Shown in pieces: positions 1 through 5,480 of a stretch of DNA of 6,021 nucleotides. The notes under the pieces were generated by a model that saw nothing but the letters and a program-made list of their open reading frames with translations, was not told the DNA's origin and did no database searches. The stretch comes from Thermoplasmata archaeon (GTDB lineage Archaea; Thermoplasmatota; Thermoplasmata; RBG-16-68-12). The stretch spans positions 1 to 6,021 of the forward strand of contig JAJYKG010000135.1 in assembly GCA_021788795.1 (NCBI GenBank), given 5' to 3'. Position numbers and translations under genes: made by a program. Position 1 is the stretch's first letter, and each line of letters starts with the position of its first letter.

Positions 1-244
1 TCACCCAGGCCTCCAGGCCGGCCGTGCTGTTGTTCGCCGTGGGCCAGGAGTCGCCCGCCCAGACGTGGTACTGGGCCGTCAGGGGCGGCGCCTGCGACAC
101 GACCGCGCCGATGCCGAACGCGGACGCGAGGACCGCGAGGAGCGTGAGGCCGGAGATGATCCACACCTTGAGGCCGCGGGAGTTGGAGCGCAGGTCCCTC
201 GCCGCGACGGTGAGGGCGCCGCGGAAGACGTCGGACGGGCTCAT
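1..244 (-). CDS. ABC-2 type transporter permease, N-terminal part (cut by left window edge)
   Basis: The first 81 residues of a membrane protein that continues beyond the window. The ATG at 244-242 overlaps the TGA of the ATPase gene as ATGA, which indicates translational coupling and identifies this as the ATPase's partner. The start MSPSDVFRGALTVAARDLRS is a cytoplasmic amphipathic stretch typical of ABC-2/NatB-type permeases. One hydrophobic segment follows at about residues 27-49 (VWIISGLTLLAVLASAFGIG), then a polar, Trp-containing region (about 55-81) that should lie outside the cell. This outer part holds two overlapping N-glycosylation sequons (N71-N72-S73-T74). That arrangement of one N-terminal helix followed by a large outer loop is common in ABC-2 exporters. 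The substrate cannot be read from this fragment. The call rests mainly on the context of the overlapping ATPase gene and the topology. Confidence 0.8.
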   Translation of the reverse strand, partial: MSPSDVFRGALTVAARDLRSNSRGLKVWIISGLTLLAVLASAFGIGAVVSQAPPLTAQYHVWAGDSWPTANNSTAGLEAWV

Positions 245-1182
245 GCCGCCCCGCCTCCCGTGAGGGCGACGAAGGCGTCCTCGAGGGTGACCTCCGCGAG
301 CTTGAGGCCGACCACGGGCACGCCCAGGCCGACGAGGAAGGCGTTCACGGACGATCGGACGTCCGTGTCCATCGCGACGATCAGGCCCCAGTCCGTCCTC
401 TGGACGTCCTTCACGTGCTGGACGTCCATGAGGCCGCGGAGGGCGGCGTCGGGCACGTTGTGCGCCTCGACGAGGCAGCGCACGGAGCCGGCGCCGCCGA
501 TGCGGGACTGCAGGCCCTCCACCGTGTCCACCGCGACGACGCGCCCGCGGTCGATCACGCCGACGTGGGTGCAGGTCTGGGCGACCTCGGAGAGGATGTG
601 GGAGGAGAGGAAGACCGTCTTGCCCGCTTTGTTCAGGTCCTTCATCAGGTTCCGGAAGAAGATGATCCCGTACGGGTCGAGGCCGCCCGCCGGCTCGTCG
701 AGCACGAGGACGGGCGGGTCGTGGAGGAGGGCCTGCGCGAGGCCGAGGCGCTTCAGCATGCCGTGGCTGTACGCCTTCGCCTTCTTGGCGCGCTCGTCCT
801 TCAGGCCCACGAGCTCGAGGAGTTCCTTCGCGCGGGCGCGGCGGTCCGCTTTGGGCATGCGGTAGAACGCGCCCCAGTAGTCCAGGTGCTCCTCCGCGGT
901 CATCGTCGGATAGTAGCCCGGGACCTCGGGCATGTAGCCGATCGCCGACTTGACCGCGATCGGCTCGCGGACGACGTCGTGGCCCTCGATGACCGCGGTG
1001 CCGCCCGTCGGCGGGAGGATCGTGGCGAGGATGCGGATCGTCGTCGTCTTCCCCGCGCCGTTCGGGCCGAGGAAGCCGAAGATGCTCTTGTCCGGGACCG
1101 AGAAGGTGGCGCCGTCGAGGGCCCGCTGTCGCTCGTGCCGGCCGCGGCCGTACACCATCGTGAGCCCCTCGACGTCAATCAT
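241..1182 (-). CDS. ABC transporter ATP-binding protein (NatA/ABC-2 exporter type)
   Basis: A 313-residue ATPase that would drive the membrane partner encoded immediately downstream. Visible motifs: Walker A GPNGAGKTT (39-47); Q-loop position in YMPEVPGYYP with Glu86 in place of Gln, a common variant in this branch; signature YSHGMLKRL (138-146) in place of LSGGQ; Walker B VLVLDEP (158-164) with catalytic Glu163; D-loop GGLDP (166-170); switch His195 in LSSH. The C-terminal ~80 residues end in a VTLEDAFVAL motif, as in drug/Na+ export ATPases (NatA, CcmA-like), and do not resemble the sugar-binding tail of Wzt. The open frame extends to an ATG at 1215, but that codon lies inside the TATA-like motif TTTATGG and would add MAWVPCCPRAR, which is not family-like. 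The ATG at 1182 gives the normal MIDVEGLTMVYG start. Substrate unknown: small molecule, lipid or peptide are all possible. Confidence 0.93.
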   Translation of the reverse strand: MIDVEGLTMVYGRGRHERQRALDGATFSVPDKSIFGFLGPNGAGKTTTIRILATILPPTGGTAVIEGHDVVREPIAVKSAIGYMPEVPGYYPTMTAEEHLDYWGAFYRMPKADRRARAKELLELVGLKDERAKKAKAYSHGMLKRLGLAQALLHDPPVLVLDEPAGGLDPYGIIFFRNLMKDLNKAGKTVFLSSHILSEVAQTCTHVGVIDRGRVVAVDTVEGLQSRIGGAGSVRCLVEAHNVPDAALRGLMDVQHVKDVQRTDWGLIVAMDTDVRSSVNAFLVGLGVPVVGLKLAEVTLEDAFVALTGGGAA

Positions 1183-1211
1183 GCGCGCCCGCGGGCAACA
1201 CGGCACCCAGG

Positions 1212-1220
1212 CCATAAAGG
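1212..1220 (-). promoter_or_regulatory. Candidate archaeal TATA box for the ABC exporter operon
   Basis: The minus strand reads CCTTTATGG here, an A/T island in very GC-rich DNA. Its centre is about 34 bases before the ATG at 1182. The usual archaeal spacing of about 26 bases from TATA to transcription start would place the start near 1190, giving a leader under ten bases. No Shine-Dalgarno motif lies in the intervening CCGCGGGCGCGC, which fits a nearly leaderless mRNA. This is based on motif and spacing only. Confidence 0.5.
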
Positions 1221-1272
1221 TCGCGCCGGCGTTCCCGCTGGGTGCAAGTCACTCCTAGGGGACGGGTTCTCC

Positions 1273-1282
1273 GAGGCGCCTC
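1273..1282. repeat. 10-bp perfect palindrome GAGGCGCCTC in the divergent intergenic region
   Basis: A perfect ten-base palindrome lies between the two divergent promoter candidates, about 35 bases upstream of the TATA-like motif of the dehydratase gene. The position would suit a dimeric regulator's operator. Short GC palindromes are frequent by chance in DNA this rich in G and C, so the functional reading is weak. Confidence 0.2.
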
Positions 1283-1315
1283 CCTCGCGCGTCCCCGACC
1301 CGCGCGTCGATACAG

Positions 1316-1321
1316 TTAATA
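1316..1321 (+). promoter_or_regulatory. Candidate archaeal TATA box for the GDP-mannose 4,6-dehydratase gene
   Basis: TTAATA within CAGTTAATAGG is the only strong A/T island before this gene. Its centre is about 28 bases upstream of the GTG at 1347, close to the archaeal TATA-to-start distance. The transcript would therefore begin at or within a base or two of the start codon (leaderless). No purine-rich ribosome binding site is seen in between. Inference from spacing. Confidence 0.5.
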
Positions 1322-1346
1322 GGGGCGAGCCGGGTTGCGAGCCCTC

Positions 1347-2426
1347 GTGACGAAGCACGCTCTCATCACGGGGATCACCGGGCAGGACGGTTCCTACCTT
1401 GCGGAGCTCCTGCTCGAGAAGGGCTATGAGGTCTGGGGTCTCGTCCGGCGCCTAAGCGTGCCCAACCTCGGGAACATCGCGCACATCGCCGACGACGTGC
1501 ACCTCGTGGACGGAGACCTCATGGACCAGTCGTCCCTCGATGGCGCGGTCCGCGCCGCGACGCCGGACGAGGTGTACAACTTGGCCGCCCAGTCGTTTGT
1601 GGGCACGTCTTTTGTCCAGCCTGTCCTGACAGGCGAGATCACAGGGCTTGGGATGATACGACTCCTCGAGGCGGTACGCCAGCGCGCACCCGATGCACGG
1701 GTCTACCAGGCGTCGTCGAGTGAGATGTTCGGGAAGGTCGACCGGGAGCCGCAGAACGAGTCCACGCCGATGCACCCCCGCAGCCCGTACGGCGCGGCGA
1801 AGGTGTATGCGTACTGGGCTTGCGTGAACTATCGGGAAGCGCATGGCATGTTCGTCTCGAACGGGATCCTCTTCAACCACGAGTCCCCCCGCCGAGGCCT
1901 CGAGTTCGTCACCCGGAAAATCTGCCGCGGAGTGGCCCAGATTGCGGCGGGCAGCGCGAAGACCCTCTCCCTCGGGAACCTCGACGCAAAGCGGGACTGG
2001 GGCTACGCCCCGGAGTACGTGGACCTCATGTGGAGGGTCCTCCAGTACGAGGAGCCGAGCGAGTTCGTCGGCGCGACGGGCGAGTCGCATTCGGTCCGCG
2101 AGTTCTTGGAGGAGGCCTTCTCTCTGGTGGGAATCTCTGACTGGGAGAAGCACGTGCTGAGCGAGCAAAGGAACATCCGGCCCTCCGAGGTGTACAACCT
2201 GCGCGGGGACGCAACGAAGGCGAAGCGGCTCCTCGGATGGGAGCCGTCAGTCCGGTTCAGGGGCCTCGTGAAGCTCATGGTCGACGCTGAGTCCGAGCAT
2301 GTGCAGAACGGGAAGAACCATAGGCCAGCCCCTCCGGCGCGTCGGGCCCTCCGGACGCCAGACCCCCCGCGGCCACGCCGCGGACGTGGGCGACCTCCGT
2401 CGCGGAAGGTCCCCGGCGGGGCATAG
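1347..2426 (+). CDS. gmd: GDP-mannose 4,6-dehydratase
   Basis: A short-chain dehydrogenase/reductase enzyme that converts GDP-D-mannose to GDP-4-keto-6-deoxy-D-mannose with bound NADP(H) in the cytoplasm. This is the precursor of GDP-rhamnose, GDP-fucose, GDP-perosamine and related sugars. From the GTG at 1347 (359 residues) the start MTKHALITGITGQDGSYLAE is standard, with the dinucleotide motif GxxGxxG at 9-15. Catalytic set: Ser124 and Glu126 in SSSEMFG, Tyr148 and Lys152 in SPYGAAK, with the same Glu-Tyr spacing as in E. coli Gmd (Glu134, Tyr156). Family signatures NHESPRRGLEFVTRKI (177-192) and GNLDAKRDWGYAPEYVD (210-226) are intact, as is RPSEVYNLRGDATKAKRLLGW near 278-298. A TTG at 1335 would add four residues but sits too close to the TATA-like site. 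Oddities: the last ~35 residues are a Pro/Arg-rich tail beyond the usual end, and codon third positions are less GC-rich than in neighbouring genes. No partner reductase (Rmd/Fcl) is in the window. Confidence 0.95.
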   Translation: MTKHALITGITGQDGSYLAELLLEKGYEVWGLVRRLSVPNLGNIAHIADDVHLVDGDLMDQSSLDGAVRAATPDEVYNLAAQSFVGTSFVQPVLTGEITGLGMIRLLEAVRQRAPDARVYQASSSEMFGKVDREPQNESTPMHPRSPYGAAKVYAYWACVNYREAHGMFVSNGILFNHESPRRGLEFVTRKICRGVAQIAAGSAKTLSLGNLDAKRDWGYAPEYVDLMWRVLQYEEPSEFVGATGESHSVREFLEEAFSLVGISDWEKHVLSEQRNIRPSEVYNLRGDATKAKRLLGWEPSVRFRGLVKLMVDAESEHVQNGKNHRPAPPARRALRTPDPPRPRRGRGRPPSRKVPGGA

Positions 2427-2432
2427 GCGCGA

Positions 2433-2463
2433 ATCCGGAGACAGGGATCCCCGGGACCCGGAT
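2433..2463. terminator. Inverted repeat between convergent genes, possible bidirectional terminator
   Basis: ATCCGG (2433-2438) pairs with CCGGAT (2458-2463). The 19-base interior GAGACAGGGATCCCCGGGA (approximate span) can form a further short GGG/CCC stem. It fills the 42-base gap between the stop codons at 2426 and 2469. No T-run follows on either strand, and archaeal termination normally depends on T-runs, so the terminator role is tentative. Confidence 0.3.
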
Positions 2464-2468
2464 GACGT

Positions 2469-3521
2469 TCACGCGCGGTGCAGGGCCGCGAAGCCCAGCA
2501 GGCCGGCGACCAAGGCGGCGCCGTACAGCACGTCGTTCAGCGGGATGAGGGCCACCGCGAGCAGGGCCGCGCGGGCGCGTCGGCGTGTCCCGTGGGGCAA
2601 AGCGATCCCCCGCCGCAGCACGAGGACGACGCGGGGCACGAGCAGGACCAGAGGCAGGGCCGCGAGCCACGGGTCCGCGGTGAGCAGGAGGAGCAGCGCC
2701 GCGGACAGGAACGCGAGGGGCACGAGGAGCGCGGAGACCCGGTTCGCGAGACGACGCGACGAGACCGCGGATTGCGAGCTCTCCGTCGCGACGCGGAGGT
2801 TCGTCCGGAGGAGGACGCCCCCTTCCGTCCGGCCGTAGGCGACCTCCTTGCGGAGCTGGGACCGCACGCGGCCGACGTTGCCGAAGCGCTGCCAGTAGGC
2901 GAGCGAGCCCAGGCGCAGGATCGTGTACCCGCGTGCGGCGATCCGGGTGGACAGTACCTGGTCCTCGCCGCTCGCCCGGAAGCGCTCGTCGAAGCGCTCC
3001 TCCTGGAGCATGTCCCGCGGGAGGAGGTCGCACTTGAACTCGCTGAAACCGAGCGCCTCCGCGTCCTCGCCCGCGTCGAAGAAGGTGTCGCGGAGGACGC
3101 CGAAGGCCGTCTCGACGGCCGAGAGCTCCGGGAACGGGAACACGGGGCGGCCGCTCAGGCAGGTCCGCGGCCGCGCGCGGAGGGCGTCGAGGCCGCGATC
3201 GACCCAGTCGGCGCCGATGAGCTCGGCGTCCTGGTGGAGGATGAGGACCGCGTCGCCGGTCGCTCGCGCGACGGCCTCGTTCAGGGTGCGGGCGATCCCC
3301 GCGTTCTCCCGGTGGCGTTGCACGACGAGGCGCGGCTCGCGGCGGGCGAACGCCTCGACGACGGCCCACGACCCGTCCGAGCTGCCGTCGTCGATGACGA
3401 GGATCTCCTTCAGGGCGGGGGACTGCGCGGCGAGGGATGACAGGCAGCGCTCGAGGGTCGCGGCGCCGTTGTACACGGGCACGATCGCGCTCGCGGTGCG
3501 GAACGTCGGGCCGTCGTCCAT
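2469..3521 (-). CDS. Family 2 glycosyltransferase with C-terminal membrane domain
   Basis: A 350-residue GT-A fold enzyme that would move a sugar from an activated donor to a membrane-associated acceptor. The N-terminal domain shows IVPVYNG (13-19), VIDDGSSDGS (42-51) for nucleotide binding, HQDAE (96-100) at the metal-binding DxD position, and GEDQVLSTRIAARGY (185-199), where the Glu-Asp pair resembles the catalytic base motif of GT2 enzymes. The C-terminal ~90 residues hold three or four hydrophobic segments (about 262-282, 285-303, 317-347), so the enzyme is probably membrane-anchored with the catalytic domain in the cytoplasm. The ATG at 3521 follows the stop of the upstream GT2 gene by 22 bases and is preceded by GGAG, so the two are very likely co-transcribed. 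Donor and acceptor cannot be read from sequence. The nearby GDP-mannose dehydratase makes a deoxyhexose donor a reasonable guess only. Confidence 0.9.
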   Translation of the reverse strand: MDDGPTFRTASAIVPVYNGAATLERCLSSLAAQSPALKEILVIDDGSSDGSWAVVEAFARREPRLVVQRHRENAGIARTLNEAVARATGDAVLILHQDAELIGADWVDRGLDALRARPRTCLSGRPVFPFPELSAVETAFGVLRDTFFDAGEDAEALGFSEFKCDLLPRDMLQEERFDERFRASGEDQVLSTRIAARGYTILRLGSLAYWQRFGNVGRVRSQLRKEVAYGRTEGGVLLRTNLRVATESSQSAVSSRRLANRVSALLVPLAFLSAALLLLLTADPWLAALPLVLLVPRVVLVLRRGIALPHGTRRRARAALLAVALIPLNDVLYGAALVAGLLGFAALHRA

Positions 3522-3526
3522 CGCGG

Positions 3527-3532
3527 CTCTCC
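3527..3532 (-). promoter_or_regulatory. Ribosome binding site for the membrane GT2 gene
   Basis: The minus strand reads GGAGAG, with GGAG ending seven bases before the ATG at 3521. It is one of the clearest Shine-Dalgarno-like motifs in the window. This fits an internal operon gene needing a ribosome binding site, in contrast to the first genes of the transcription units, which lack one. Confidence 0.5.
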
Positions 3533-3543
3533 GCGGCGCCGGC

Positions 3544-4308
3544 TCAGGACGCCTCGAGGTCCGCCTTCAGGCGGATGACCTCCGACAGGAACCGCAGGGA
3601 GTCGCGCATGAGCCGCACGGTCGACTTGTCCGCCTCGCTCTCGGACCACTGCACGGGCACCTCGCCCACGCGGAGGCCATCGACCTGGGCCCGCACGAGG
3701 ATCTCCGTGTCCCAGAACCAGTGCTCCGCCTTGACCTCGGGCAGGAGCCGGAGGATCGCGGATCGCTTGAAGGCCTTGAACCCGCACTGGTGGTCCGTCA
3801 GCTGCGAGCGGAGGAGGAGCCGCACGAGGCGGTTGTAGACGCGGCTCGCGACGAGGCGCGTGAGCATGCGGTCCGCCTGGCTCTCGGGGAGGTACCGCGA
3901 GCCCGTGACGATGTCCTCGCCGTTGGAGACCTCCCGGACGAGCTCGCTCATGTGGCGGATGTCCGTCGCCATGTCCACGTCCGTGTACAGGATGACGTCG
4001 CCGTGGGAGGCCGCGATCGCCCGGCGGAGGCTCTCGCCCCGGCCGAGCCGGTCCGGCTCCATGAGGAGCTGAATCTCGGGGAACCGCGACTTCAGGTCGC
4101 GGCAGAGGGCCTTGGACCCGTCCGTGCTCCCGTCCTCCGCGATGATGATCTCGTAGGGGGTGCCGTGCTCCGCGAAGTAGGCTCGGAGCTGCGTGACGCA
4201 ACTCTCCAGGAAGTAGCTCCCGTTGTAGACGGGAACGACGACCGACACAGCAGGCTTGGGCAAGGGGTCCCTCCAGCGGGGGCGCACACGTGCCAGAAAC
4301 ATAGGCAT
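3544..4308 (-). CDS. Dolichyl-phosphate sugar synthase-like glycosyltransferase (GT2, DPM/ALG5 type)
   Basis: Probably transfers glucose or mannose from UDP- or GDP-sugar to dolichyl phosphate on the cytoplasmic face, making a lipid-linked monosaccharide donor. Motifs: VSVVVPVYNGS (21-31), IIIAEDGSTDGS (54-65), metal-binding Asp110-Val-Asp112 in YTDVDMATD, GSRYLPES (136-143), DHQCGFKAFKRS (172-183), WFWDTEILVRA (197-207) and EVPVQWSESEADKS (216-229). The last three are the diagnostic block of dolichyl-phosphate glucose/mannose synthases. It has 254 residues and no clear membrane helix, unlike ALG5 (N-terminal anchor) or long archaeal DPMs (C-terminal helices). The start is uncertain: ATGs at 4308 and 4302 lack a ribosome binding site. 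A TTG at 4263 follows GGAGGG by five bases and would give the compact family-like start MPKPAVSVVVPVYN. The longest form is listed. It is the first gene of a pair with the membrane GT2. Confidence 0.9.
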   Translation of the reverse strand: MPMFLARVRPRWRDPLPKPAVSVVVPVYNGSYFLESCVTQLRAYFAEHGTPYEIIIAEDGSTDGSKALCRDLKSRFPEIQLLMEPDRLGRGESLRRAIAASHGDVILYTDVDMATDIRHMSELVREVSNGEDIVTGSRYLPESQADRMLTRLVASRVYNRLVRLLLRSQLTDHQCGFKAFKRSAILRLLPEVKAEHWFWDTEILVRAQVDGLRVGEVPVQWSESEADKSTVRLMRDSLRFLSEVIRLKADLEAS

Positions 4309-4315
4309 ACTAAGT

Positions 4316-4356
4316 CTTGTCGGTTCGGGTCAGGCTCGACCTAACGTTGGGACAAG
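4316..4356. repeat. Spaced inverted repeat in the leader of the GT2 pair
   Basis: CTTGTC (4316-4321) and GACAAG (4351-4356) are inverted copies separated by 29 bases. Midway sits CTAACGTTGG, whose core AACGTT is self-complementary. The elements lie between the TATA-like motifs and the first ATG of the GT2 pair, where an operator or leader hairpin could act. The arms are short, so this may be chance. Confidence 0.2.
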
Positions 4357-4369
4357 TATCGAAGTCTGT

Positions 4370-4393
4370 CTATTTTTCGGCGGCCATATTAAT
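4370..4393 (-). promoter_or_regulatory. Candidate promoter region for the two GT2 genes
   Basis: Two A/T islands appear on the minus strand: ATTAATATGG (4393-4384, overlapping the TAA stop of the GT4 gene) and GAAAAATAG (4378-4370). Either resembles an archaeal TATA box. Expected transcription starts near 4362 or 4348 would give a 40-54 base leader to the ATG at 4308. The 80-base gap and local drop in GC content suggest that the GT2 pair has its own promoter, in addition to any read-through from the GT4 gene. Confidence 0.4.
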
Positions 4394-5477
4394 CCGTCCC
4401 GATGCGGCGGTACGCGTCGAGCGTCACGGCCGCGGCGCGGTCCCACGTGAACCGCTCCCGGATGACGCGCGGGAGGTCGGGCGGGGCGGGCCGCGCCAGG
4501 GAGCGGCGGAGCGCGGCGGCAATGGAGCGGACCGAGAGCGGATCGGCGTATTCCGCCTGGTCGCCAAAGTACTCGGGTGCCGAGCCGTTCGGCGTCGTGA
4601 CCACGCGCGCGCCCGCGAGCGCGGCCTCGAGGCTCGACAGGCCCGGGGTCTCGAAGAAGCTCGGGAGGGCGTGGACCGCGCAGGCGCGGTACAGGGGCCA
4701 GAGGCGCTCCTGGGGCAGAGGGCCGAGGAAGCGCACGCCCTCCCCGTGCGCGCGGCATGCCGCGGCGTACGCCCGGTGCCAGGCGGTCGACCGCACCTCG
4801 GCCCCCGCGAGGACGAGGGGGAGGCCGAGGCGCTGCGCGGCCCGGATCAGCGCGAGGGTGTTCTTGCGGTACTCGATGCGGGAGGCGCAGAGCACGAAGC
4901 CCTCCGGCAGGTCCGCGAGCGCGGCGTCCATGGGCTGCGCGGTCGCACGCTCGAAGGACGCGACGTCCACGCCGTTCGGGACCACGGACACGGGGACGCC
5001 GCGCCGCCGCACGACCGGGTGCGCCGCGGCGAGGTGACGAGCCTCCGCCTCCGAGTTCGGGAGGAGGGCGTCGACCTGCTCGAGGATCTCCCGCGCGGCC
5101 CTCCCGCGGCCGGCGGGGAGGAGCGGGACCGTGGCCCTCGGGGCCGCGTCCTCCGACGCGCGGGACGGCGCGAGGTAGGGCAGGACCGCGCCCATCCGGA
5201 GGAGCGCGCCGAGCGGGAGACGGAGGTCCCGCCAGTAGATCGGGGAGAGGACGACGGGCTTGCCGAGGCGCTTCGCGGCGCGGACCTGGCCCAGGGTCCA
5301 GTCGGCCGTCTGCAGGTTGAACACGTGCACGACGTCCGCGTGCGCCATCCCCTCGCCGGACGAGAGGGTCACGTTCACGCCCAGGCGGCGGAGGGCCTCC
5401 GCGGTCTTCTCCGCCTGCACGACGTCGCCCCCGGGCCGCGCCGCGGCGTCCGGGCGGAGGACCATGGCCACGTCCAC
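4389..5477 (-). CDS. Family 4 (GT-B fold) glycosyltransferase
   Basis: A 362-residue retaining-type glycosyltransferase, expected to add a sugar from a nucleotide donor to a growing lipid-linked glycan on the cytoplasmic side of the membrane. The N-terminal domain begins MDVAMVLRPD and carries the acceptor-side glycine motif PGGDVVQAEKTAEALRRLG (15-33). The linker holds VVPNGVD (165-171). The C-terminal donor domain shows Arg200 and Lys205 in SRIEYRKN, which in GT4 enzymes contact the donor diphosphate, and the EX7E pair Glu276/Glu284 in FFETPGLSSLEAALAGARVV. No membrane helix or signal peptide is seen. The GTG at 5477 is preferred over GTG 5471 and ATG 5465 because MDVAMVLRP matches the usual first beta strand and lies three bases after the upstream stop, which carries GGTGA. 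Sugar specificity is unknown. Confidence 0.92.
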   Translation of the reverse strand: MDVAMVLRPDAAARPGGDVVQAEKTAEALRRLGVNVTLSSGEGMAHADVVHVFNLQTADWTLGQVRAAKRLGKPVVLSPIYWRDLRLPLGALLRMGAVLPYLAPSRASEDAAPRATVPLLPAGRGRAAREILEQVDALLPNSEAEARHLAAAHPVVRRRGVPVSVVPNGVDVASFERATAQPMDAALADLPEGFVLCASRIEYRKNTLALIRAAQRLGLPLVLAGAEVRSTAWHRAYAAACRAHGEGVRFLGPLPQERLWPLYRACAVHALPSFFETPGLSSLEAALAGARVVTTPNGSAPEYFGDQAEYADPLSVRSIAAALRRSLARPAPPDLPRVIRERFTWDRAAAVTLDAYRRIGTD

Positions 5478-5480
5478 GGA

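Noticed and set aside
415..1350. A 311-codon plus-strand open frame opposite the ABC ATPase
   Set aside because: It is antisense to an ATPase with all its motifs, and its composition (Ala, Asp, Glu, Arg, Val repeats) is that of a complement shadow.
1452..2168. A 238-codon minus-strand open frame opposite gmd
   Set aside because: It is antisense to an intact dehydratase with its complete catalytic set, and no family motif is visible.
2367..2383. CCGCGG-n5-CCGCGG hairpin-like repeat in the tail of gmd
   Set aside because: The six-base unit is self-complementary and made only of G and C, so such pairs are common by chance here. Nothing else marks a function.
3096..3100. HQDAE in place of a strict DxD in the membrane GT2
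   Set aside because: Considered as a possible inactive enzyme. A single Asp with nearby acidic residues at this place is common in GT2 proteins, and the downstream GED motif is intact, so there is no sign of inactivation. Coordinates mark only the approximate region.
2275..3369. A 364-codon minus-strand open frame overlapping the membrane GT2 and the end of gmd
   Set aside because: An Arg/Pro-rich translation without motifs, in a shifted frame relative to the motif-bearing GT2.
2923..4344. A 473-codon plus-strand open frame opposite the two GT2 genes
   Set aside because: It lies antisense to two genes with clear family motifs, spans their boundary, and has low-complexity composition. Long antisense frames are expected at this GC content.
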